A DNA stretch of 64,000 nucleotides from Miscanthus floridulus (taxonomy: Eukaryota > Streptophyta > Magnoliopsida > Poales > Poaceae), in the NCBI RefSeq assembly GCF_019320115.1, contig NC_089597.1:116194000-116257999 (forward strand), read 5' to 3'. The position numbers and the translations under genes were made by a program. How positions within the stretch are numbered: position 1 is the stretch's first letter; every line of letters starts with the position of its first letter. The notes under the pieces are model-generated. The model was not told where the DNA came from, did not search any database, and saw nothing but the letters and a program-made list of their open reading frames with translations. This document shows, one piece after another, positions 57,051 through 64,000 of the stretch.

Positions 57051-57219
57051 ACACGGTCAAAATAGTCAACTAACAACTGAATGGATGAAATGGACGGTAG
57101 TGCCATATATGGAAGAAAATTTTAACTTGGTGTCAGATAAGAAAGTTCAAATTTTTAAGTGCTAAATACGAAAGACTGATTTGTTTCGGTGCCAAATACA
57201 TAATTCTCTCTTAATTTAA

Positions 57220-57642
57220 CTTGTGGTTAAAATGGCTTGTCAAAACAAATTTGCTTGCTGACATGTTTCATCTCACCCTTGCTTTACTCTATCCAGGTAC
57301 GTGATGCTTGCTTGGAAGGGAAGGGGATTAGCTGCACGTCTCACACTTCTTCATTTAGAGAATTCATGTCTAAAAGCTTAATAATTTAGTTTTGTTCATT
57401 AGGCTTAAGAACAAATGTCCAAAGTGTGGTCGTCAAACTTATTCTTGTTGGAGTATCTTATACTTTTGTTAGGTTGTTCGTTAATTATAATTTGGTGCTT
57501 ATTGGTTATCTATATACCTCTCTTTCGTGTTACTTATAAATACAAAGGAATTGTTACCAAAATCCTGTTTTTTTTTGCTATGTGCGGCTAATGTTTTGTA
57601 TAGTTTAGTAGCATCCCGGGATGTTTGTGGATTCTGGGGTGT
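57220..57642. other. AT-rich flank, no gene seen
   Basis: A short frame near 57405 has CPKCGRQTYSCW, possibly a remnant of zinc-binding sequence, but too short to call. Confidence 0.4.
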
Positions 57643-58093
57643 TACAGTAATGTAGCTTCAAAGAGGGTGGCCTATTTGAAGGCTACTAAGGTAGGACCAA
57701 ACCAAGCAGAGGTCACACTCATATGCAATGATGAAGATGTAAAGATGCATGTTGTGTACCTGGACCAGCACATGTGTACATGTAGGGAGCTACAAGTGAG
57801 TGGCAAGCCCTGTCCCATGCACTATTAGTTATAACAACCGAAAGTGAGCCAGATATGGAGAAATATGTGGATGTTGCCTACTCAATGCAGAGGTTCCCAA
57901 CAGCCTATGTAGGAATGATTCATGTCATCACTAATAAGAGTCGGTGCCTAGAAGTGGATAAGGGGTTCAAGCTTCTTCCACCAATTGGTCAGAGAAGAGG
58001 ATTATCAGGAAGGCAAAGTAAGAAGAGGGTGAAGGGATGCTTGGAGAGAAGTGGAAAAGCCACAAGACAGGTGACTTTGCAAGGGCTATGGTA
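57643..58093 (+). pseudogene. MULE transposase, C-terminal end with SWIM zinc finger
   Basis: One frame gives a segment with VYLDQHMCTCRELQVSGKPC plus PMH: the CxC...CxH SWIM finger usual near the C-terminus of MuDR-type transposases. After stops, another gives MEKYVDVAYSMQRFPTAYVG, then MIHVITNKSRCLEVDKGFKL and LPPI...RR, matching the order seen after the SWIM finger in plant MULE transposases (YxxxxFxxAY, then W/L-EV.KGFKLLPP, then a basic region). The DDE core is absent. It is a decayed fragment, unrelated in position to the Pack-MULE TIRs. Confidence 0.72.
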
Positions 58094-58181
58094 ATTAGGG
58101 ATGCCCCAGAAAACAGACATCCCTTCACCCTCTTATTCCTTTGCCTTCCACGCTAGAGAGGAAGGAAAAGCCACAAGAAGC

Positions 58182-58258
58182 GATGCTGAATACCCGTGTG
58201 CGACAAGTGTGGGCACCGGCTCTCTCTCCTAGTGTGGGGTGGCGATGCTGAATACCCG
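58182..58258. repeat. Short direct repeat
   Basis: GATGCTGAATACCCG at 58182 and again at 58244, about 62 bp apart, following the transposase fragment. Confidence 0.6.
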
Positions 58259-58425
58259 CATGGATCACTGGGGAATGGGGTGTGTCGATTCCAAGTCCTG
58301 CCACTGCCAAATGCATCTTCAGCACGGGAGGGGTTGCTGACCCTGGCGTCCACCTCATTTCACAAATGGCGAGGTTTGGGCACTATTGCACGCCGATCAT
58401 CCATGTGCTTCCCAACGAAGCCTAA

Positions 58426-58615
58426 GGGCATGTTTGGCACGACTTCTTGTAGCTTCGGCTCCTTTTACATCTTGTAACGTTGCATCACTGTTCACATGAA
58501 TTGTTTTTCTCCCTCCTAGCAAAATGATTGGGCAGCTAGGAGAACTTACTATTTGTTGCTCCTCCGATAATGTAGCGCGGAGCCAAAGCTTGAAGGAGCT
58601 CAAACAAACAGGACC
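58426..58615. mobile_element. Tourist-like (PIF/Harbinger) MITE
   Basis: TAA on both sides (58423-58425 and 58616-58618). The left end GGGCATGTTTGGCACG opposes the right end (reverse complement GGTCCTGTTTGTTTGAGCTC), and inner parts AGCTTCGGCTCC and GGAGCCAAAGCT also pair. 190 bp, a typical size. Confidence 0.75.
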
Positions 58616-59216
58616 TAAAGTTGAAAGCGTTCATCTTTTTATTCAAATACTACATGAGGCTAGCCATATTATATGTTGCTTATGAAAAGGGGGTTCGCCT
58701 GAGGCAAGTGAGTCCTCGTCTCCTTAAGAAGATTTGACATCAATCTTCACCTTTTGCGTCCGTGGAGCACATTATCTCGTTTCTCAATTCTCCTTTCTAA
58801 ATTCTGCTTTGCCAATGGATGTTCACCTTTCTCGATTTTCCTTTATTTTCGTAAGGGCAGCCCCAGCGCAGGCATATAGGACTAGTGGTCTCAGACAAAA
58901 GCACGGATGAGGCTATCTTAGACAATTGATTCTCCACATTGCAGGCATAAAATGCCAATCCTTTCATGGTCACATCGCTTGCACAATGTACTCTTGGCAA
59001 GAAGCTTTGTCAGAGTTTCTCTGTGCTTGCACGATTCTTTCTCTCACAACGCGCTTCAAACCATATGCTCCGCCTTTTTTTGTCAGACGAAGCTATTGTG
59101 GCTCTGCAAGATCCTTTGACTGTCTGCGAAGCCTACACCAGTGATGCTATGGATACCGGATGTGATATGGAGGATGAGACTATTGTACACGCTGTAGCAT
59201 TTGGGGTGGCCTGACG
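58616..59216. other. Region with a possible MITE, no gene seen
   Basis: GGGCAGCCCCAGCGC at about 58855 and GGGGTGGCC near 59212 form a weak inverted pair, so 58855-59212 could be an old MITE; no target duplication is clear. No gene. Confidence 0.35.
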
Positions 59217-59565
59217 AGCGCGCACATTATCTCCTTTTGGCAATGGATGTTCTTCACCTTTTTTTTGCTGTGCTGTGCAGCTGTGCTCTGTTTCCCTCAA
59301 TCCCTCTGCTTTCTTTCTTGCCGGCTTTGGTGTCTGTCTGCGAAACGTCATGAGGCTTGTGCTTGTATCGTAATGTACCTTTTGCTTATAAACGTCATGA
59401 GCGCGCACATTATCTCCTTTTGGCAATGGATGTTCTTCACCTTTTTTTTGCTGTGCTGTGCAGCTGTGCTCTGTTTCCCTCTGCTTTCTTGCAGCTTTGG
59501 TGTCTGTCTGCGAAACGTCACGAGGCTTGTGCTTGTATCGTAATGTACCTTTTGCTTATAAACTA
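59217..59565. repeat. Tandem duplication, two units of about 183 and 166 bp
   Basis: GCGCGCACATTATCTCCTTT begins at 59217 and again at 59400; both units run through CTGTGCTGTGCAGCTGTGC and TCTGCGAAACGTCA to CTTTTGCTTATAAAC. The second unit lacks about 17 bp. A weak, older relative of the start lies at about 58765-58830. Confidence 0.9.
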
Positions 59566-60569
59566 TTGCCAGGTTACTATTTGTAGGTCGTGTTACGTAG
59601 TAAGGTGGAAACACTCCTGTAACTTGTGAGAAATTACTTTTGCTTGTCTAACTGTAATAGCGTATTCTGCATGCCTTACTATGAAACTGCCTGTTCTGAA
59701 TTTTTGATAGTTTGGACTTTGGAGGGACGATTCTAGCGTGCAAACGAACTGCTTATACCAAATATTATTTTTGATGCAACGGCAGTAGTTCTATCTTTCC
59801 ATTAAGAAGAAAAAAAGTTTGCGTACAAGAGAGTAGAATTTCTGTCGCTATAATACAGGCGTGTCACAGCACTCCGGGACGTCGCAAGAACAGGTCCTAC
59901 AGTTGGTTTTGAAACACCCGTCTCTACTGCACTAAACACTCTTTAGTCTTTTCAGCCATCAACAGCTAGCGTTGAAAGGCTTCTGTTCTAAAAAATTCTC
60001 CAGTTCCCCTCTTTCTATTCACTCTAACATGATGTAGATAACCATCCGGTAAAACTTCTTCTTTGGTTTTTGTGAGGGAAAAAGTAGACCATCGGAGCAA
60101 AAGGGCAGAGCAGAGAAGAGCAAAGCAGTCTACAATATATATATACTCATACCGAATTATGACACTGGAACTGTGCCAGTTCAGCATCCACTAAACCAGT
60201 ACACCCTTGCACTTGAGCCTTCAGCTTTCTCTCTACACTAGATCCTCCCACCTTCTGTCTCCGTACGTGCACGATCCGTCTCCAAGTTATTGTTTACATT
60301 TCGCAGCCGGCTTCCGACCTTCATTTTTCACTTTCCCAAGCTCGTCACCACCTTTTTGTCTCGTCTCTCTCACAGTTGGGCCTTCAATTTTCTAATCACA
60401 TTCGCGTTGCTGCCCATCTCCCACACTACACACATGAACTGGCCGCCAGAGATAATGGCCCGAGCGCACGACTGCCGACTGCACCGGCGGCGGGAGCTGA
60501 TGATTCCCTCGTCACAACCATTTGTGTCGTCACCTTTATTTTTTTTTATCAGCGTGGCTAGCGTCTGAC
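59566..60569. other. No feature seen
   Basis: Mixed-composition sequence; frames at 60207-60568 are pyrimidine-rich and show no domain. No promoter, RNA gene or complete element could be supported. Confidence 0.5.
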
Positions 60570-61264
60570 CTTAGCAGCCAAGTTCCCGGAATGTGGGGGT
60601 CGTGGTACGTGGTACGTCACTTTTAAAAACAATGGGACGAACGAGGTATACAGCTTCAGCTCGTTCCTTCAACTAATGGAACGTGTTCCCGAAAATAGGA
60701 ACGTGTTCTGGAACGAGAAATACGATCGACATCAATAGAGAATACAATAATTTAACACAAGTTTTCACCAAATTTGGAATTTAGAAAACTCTATTATAAA
60801 ATAATAGGATCTATGCATGCTGCGTGGTTCCTTGTTGTGTTCGGTCATCATTTGAGCCCTTGTTTAGTTTCCCTAAACTCCCCACTTTGGCACTATGCAA
60901 AAAGAAGATTCTCCATCACATCAAACTTGCGGTACATGTATGGAGTACTAAATGTAGATGAAACCAAAAACTAATTGTACAGTTTGGTTGAACTTTGCGA
61001 GACGAATCTTTTGAGCCTAATTAGTCAATGTTTGGACAATAATGCACAAATACAAACGAATTGCTACAGTGTTCGCCGTCACATCAAACACTGTGCAAAT
61101 GCCGAATCCGGCCGGAACTAAACGCGCCCTGAGACTTGATCACAGCTGTGAGTCATTTCTCATCCTCGTTTGGAACTATGTTCCATCATGTTCCCGTACC
61201 ATGAATCGGGACGATGTTCCCGGAACGGGAACGTGGGCCATGTTCTCGTTCCCAGGCTGCTAAG
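60570..61264. mobile_element. TIR element, class uncertain, with a nested MITE
   Basis: ACCTTAGCAGCC on the left and GGCTGCTAAGGT on the right are perfect 12-bp inverted ends, and GGAACG/CGTTCC-rich sequence fills both arms (GGAACGTGTTC at 60677 and 60702; CCCGGAACGGGAAC at 61218). The CAGG-like outer end suggests hAT, but no 8-bp target duplication is convincing. A MITE sits inside. Confidence 0.5.
60856..61129. mobile_element. MITE nested in the TIR element
   Basis: Left end GCCCTTGTTTAGTTTCC, right end GGAACTAAACGCGCCC; TGA on both sides (60853-60855, 61130-61132). Interior GCGAGACGAATCTTTTGAGC is typical of the abundant grass family with GTTTAGTTCC ends. 274 bp. Confidence 0.75.
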
Positions 61265-61769
61265 GTCCTGATAGATGCCCGCGACTGCTGGCCTGCTACG
61301 CCTGCTCACCCATGCCCTGTTGCGCGCCCGCTGCTCGCCCTGCTCCTCGGCTACTACTCTGCTCGCTCGAGCCCAGCTACGCGTCCGCGCCTACTCGCCT
61401 GCCTGCGCTGCTCCGTGGAGACCGCCTACGCCCGCTTCATGCGCCTCATGAAACGCTTGCAACATGAAGGACTTGCTGCAACGTATATCTAAAGCAGATA
61501 AAACATTTGGAACACACAAAATATATGTGTACCCACTGCAACATATACAACATTAAGATAAAGAACTTGCAACATACGTTTGAAACAGCTGAAATATTTG
61601 GAATACGCATTTGCAACATGCTTCTGAAAAACAACTGAAACATTTGAAATATACACTTGCAACATACGTGTATAGGCATTGCAACATGTGCAACATTCCA
61701 ATCTACTTTTGTAACATCCAAATAAAATACATGCAACATCCAGTTGAAACATCTGAAACACTTGAAACA
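61265..61769. repeat. GC-rich segment and degenerate TTGCAACAT / TTGAAACAT repeats
   Basis: 61265-61440 is GC-rich with repeated GCC.GC.CGC patterns. From about 61445 to 61770 some 15 copies of TGCAACAT or TGAAACAT occur, roughly every 20-25 bp, ending at the CACTA target site. The array resembles transposon subterminal regions, but no matching terminus was found. Confidence 0.6.
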
Positions 61770-61952
61770 TAACACTGTTACATTTAGACCTATCACAAGC
61801 GGTTCGTAAAGCCCATCACTAGCGCTTTTTGGTCTCGGCAGTAGCTGTCGGTGGTGATGACATTCTCGTCACAGGCGGTTTGCAACCGGCGGTGATAATA
61901 GCTTATCACAGTCGGTTCATATTACCAGCCGGCGGTGATTTGAATTTTCAAA

Positions 61953-62843
61953 ACTAGACGATATCCCGCGCGTTGATGCGGGATTTCGTAGGGTTGTATA
62001 AAAAAGAGAGCTTATGGAAGGATAAGTGGAGAAAGTTCAGATAAACAATGAATAGTAACGTGAATACGATGGTTCACCCCATTTTACAAAGTTCATTGTA
62101 CGTGGCACGGACGTCTATGCTACCAGCACTAAAATAAAGAAGTTGGGGCCAGTGATAGTTTCTGACTTCATTTTCAGCAACTATCTTAGCATCCCCAAAG
62201 TAGAACAATCTTGTCTTTTTAGCTTGAAATCTTAAACTTGGGTGACAATGCCCCAATGATAGTTTCTGACAAAATGCATGCAAGATGGATACACGGAGAG
62301 ACGGAGTGCGCTCCAGGCAACCCGCATGTTGTTCGCTCTTCTGCCTTGTCCGCTCGCACTGAGGCGCTGACGCCGCGAAGCCACGCATGTTGTCTGCTCC
62401 GCGCCTCCGCCTTGCCGTGTCCGCTCAGCTGCTCACGTTGTCCGTTCGCCTCCTTTCCGTCGGCGATGGAGTTGGCTGCTTGGCCTGCGCGAAGCCACGC
62501 ATGTTGGCTTTGGCGGCCCGATGGATGGACCGGAGTGTGTAGTTTCGCTGTGAAGTTGTGCGATGTTGGGTTATTATTTAACGGGATATTGTGAATAGAA
62601 GATGAGCAGTGGAGCCGTGGAGGGAGACCTGGAGACGCCAATTGTTATTGATTTATTTTGGAAACGGAGGGCAGTCTCCTGAGCTACTAACGTGGAGACG
62701 CTTCGGTTACACATAGTGGAGAATTGAAGTGGCACCTACGGTTAAGAGAAGGTAACTTGTGGTTGTGGGGTCCGTAGATGACGTGGCCTAACGAAACTGC
62801 ATGAAAATACTCTAGTGGAGTTCTCCTATTCAGGTATAGTAGA
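61953..62843 (-). mobile_element. Non-autonomous Helitron (891 bp)
   Basis: Read on the minus strand, it begins TCTACTATACC after an A and ends ATATCGTCTAGT before a T, as expected for insertion between A and T with a 3' CTAGT end. A hairpin lies just before the 3' end (CCCGC ATCAA CGCGCGGG; on the plus strand 61965-61983). There is no Rep/helicase. The middle (62280-62560) is GC-rich with GAAGCCACGCATGTTG twice (62376, 62490), possibly captured sequence. Two ATGATAGTTTCTGAC-like repeats lie at about 62151 and 62256. Confidence 0.75.
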
Positions 62844-62869
62844 TTTCAAAAAACAGGGCAAAAAAATAG

Positions 62870-63020
62870 CAAAATTTTTTGTTTCAATCTAGGGAAGCCC
62901 CCCCACTAGCTCCAGCTCCCATTCTACTCTATTTTTCATGGTACACGGTGCTGGAATTCGAACATGAGACCTTTGTCCTTTGCTCCTCTAACCACTCCAT
63001 TCCTAAGTCACTTGTGTCTA
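62870..63020 (-). mobile_element. Possible tRNA-derived SINE or pseudo-tRNA head
   Basis: On the minus strand TGGTTAGAGG (62994-62985) fits a pol III A box, and TGTTCGAATTCC (62964-62953) fits a B box, start-to-start 30 bp, shorter than in a true tRNA. A T-rich tail follows (to about 62870). No cloverleaf could be drawn with confidence and no target duplication was found. Confidence 0.4.
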
Positions 63021-63079
63021 TATAACATATCCATTCCCCTAGTATTCACTTTTCAGGATTTAAAATGAATATTTAGAAC

Positions 63080-63640
63080 CCTAAACGGCTTCAGATGAAA
63101 AAATCATAAACCACCAATTTATTGTTCTAATCGAGATCTACAACTTTGATTTTGGTTGTTTCGCCGTATGAGGTCGTTTAATAAATTTGAATTTCAAAAC
63201 GTTAAAACTTCAGCCAGACTTTTGGGACCTCAAATGATTTCAAATAAAAAACTCATCAACTACAAAGTTTTTATTCTCATCGAGATCTACAACTTTGGTT
63301 TTGATCGATTTTCCATCCAAGGTTGTTTGAAAATTTTGGTTTTTAAAATTTTAAAACTTCAGATACAAATTTGCGACTATAAATGATTTCTAATGAAATA
63401 GTTGTCAACTACAAAGTTGTATATCTCATCGAGATCTACAACATTAGTTTTGGTCTTTTTTTCCATCTAAGGTCGTTTGTACAATTCGAAAAATTTGAAT
63501 TTCAAAATTGAGTGCTTCAAAAAGAATTCTGGGACCGCAAATGGTTTCAAATGAAAAGTCATCATCTACAAAGTTATAGATCTCGATATAAAGTTTGTTT
63601 TCATCCGACTTTATTTGAAAAAGTTTTGAATTTTATTATG
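63080..63640. repeat. Diverged tandem repeat, about 150 bp, four units
   Basis: ATCGAGATCTACAAC anchors at about 63129, 63278 and 63428, with a related GATCTCGATATAAAG at 63579, each preceded by a TTTCAAATGAAAA..TCAT-like segment and followed by CCAT..AAGGT.GTTTGAA and AAAACTTCAG. It forms the right half of the CACTA interior. Confidence 0.82.
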
Positions 63641-63912
63641 CTGCAGCATGATTATCACCGCCGTATCATACAACAAGCTTCAGCGCCGGTTCATATGGCA
63701 AGGCGGCAGTGATGAGGAGCACATCATCACCGCCGGTTGGTAAGACGAAACGGCGGTGATAGTTATGAACCAGGACGTTCTTACGAACCGGCGGTGATAG
63801 TCTTATCACCAATGGTTCATATTACGAACCGTTGGTCATAAGCATCAGCAACAGTTTAATGATACCGGCGGTGATAGAGGCATTGGTGATAGGTCAATCT
63901 GTAGTAGTGTAA

Positions 63913-64000
63913 GATAACATGCGCTTTCAAAGCAATGCCACCTTGCTGCTTGGACGAATAGAGACCGGTCGTTGCGGACTTGACGCTGGCGCGGAGGTCT
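63913..64000. other. Right edge, nothing identified
   Basis: 88 bp after the CACTA target site with no recognisable feature. Confidence 0.5.

Larger units (their letters stand above)
55471..57210. mobile_element. Pack-MULE (Mutator-like, non-autonomous) with captured gene fragments
   Basis: A 9-bp target duplication TTAATTTAA (55462-55470 and 57211-57219) flanks long terminal inverted repeats. The left end GGGAGAATTATGTATTTGGC matches the right end read backwards, and similarity extends about 130-150 bp with common landmarks (CGAAACAAATCAGTC-like, GGCACTACCGTCCATTT). Long TIRs plus a 9-bp TSD define a MULE. The interior has no transposase but holds an AT-rich block with a captured NIPA-type exon (56170-56296, minus) and a GC-rich block (56370-57050), so it is a chimeric Pack-MULE. 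It inserted next to the Tat element. Confidence 0.88.
61773..63909. mobile_element. Non-autonomous CACTA element, complete (2.14 kb)
   Basis: Left end CACTGTTACATTTAGACC and right end GGTCAATCTGTAGTAGTG are imperfect inverted repeats continuing into CTATCAC/GTGATAG. TAA flanks both sides (61770-61772 and 63910-63912), the 3-bp target duplication of CACTA elements. Subterminal ACCGGCGGTGAT-like motifs occur in both orientations at 61810-61940 and 63645-63880. No transposase is present. The interior holds a Helitron, a possible SINE and diverged tandem repeats. Confidence 0.85.

Noticed and set aside
60207..60568. Protein-coding exon in the right flank
   Set aside because: Pyrimidine-rich overlapping frames without domain, start context or splice support.
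62942..63001. A true tRNA gene
   Set aside because: A and B boxes are too close and no cloverleaf with acceptor stem could be drawn.

Overview
This window is intergenic, transposon-dense DNA from a grass, probably a panicoid such as an andropogonoid. The basis is the mix of families: Tat-lineage Ty3/gypsy elements with an antisense extra gene, a copia-type element with an initiator-tRNA-Met primer site, CACTA elements with TTTAGTCCCGGTTGG-type hairpins, Tourist and Stowaway MITEs, a Pack-MULE and a Helitron. The species cannot be fixed from the sequence. I found no rRNA, tRNA or CRISPR, and only one possible resident host gene (8077-8449), which is broken.

Layout. 1-3838: the 3' end of one Tat-type element (antisense Transposase_28-like ORF, tandem-repeat region, 3' LTR), which abuts 3839-7512, the 3' part of a CACTA element with an ORF2-type exon, an Ulp1-protease-like gene and a 3' terminus. 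7513-9846: a small TATA-driven broken gene and MITE debris. 9847-11311: a truncated MITE plus unclassified sequence. 11312-55083: one very large nested structure. A Tat element (TSD CTATT at 11307-11311 and 55084-55088) was hit in its antisense gene by an 11.25-kb copia-type element (39529-50779, TSD TGCTC). A 15.7-kb block running from the left-flank MITE to the middle of the copia 5' LTR is present twice in tandem (9870-25590 and 25591-41381).

The right flank holds a 1,740-bp Pack-MULE with a captured NIPA-type magnesium-transporter exon (55471-57210), a decayed MULE transposase end (57643-58093), Tourist-like MITEs, a tandem duplication, a TIR element with a nested MITE, and a 2,137-bp non-autonomous CACTA (61773-63909) that contains a complete 891-bp Helitron on the minus strand.

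How the parts relate. The Tat element has gag, protease, reverse transcriptase, RNase H and integrase on the plus strand. A spliced antisense gene on the minus strand, with its own TATA box and three short GT-AG introns, lies between pol and the 3' LTR. Copy A of pol stays in one frame from about 13.1 kb to 18.6 kb but has about 20 in-frame stops. At ten of these copy B keeps the sense codon, and every change is a single C-to-T or G-to-A transition. Copy B is instead broken by many one-base indels. The copia-type element keeps gag-like sequence with four zinc knuckles, has no recognisable pol, and carries an unrelated ORF. It also carries many copies of a 20-bp palindrome (ATACCGGACGTGTCCGGTAT), often as doublets about 22 bp apart, and an array of a second inverted repeat (GTCGGGAGTTCCGAC) in its LTRs.

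Main caution: the tandem 15.7-kb block may be an assembly artefact (two haplotypes or overlapping contigs joined end to end), because identity between the copies comes in near-exact blocks mixed with diverged, indel-rich blocks.
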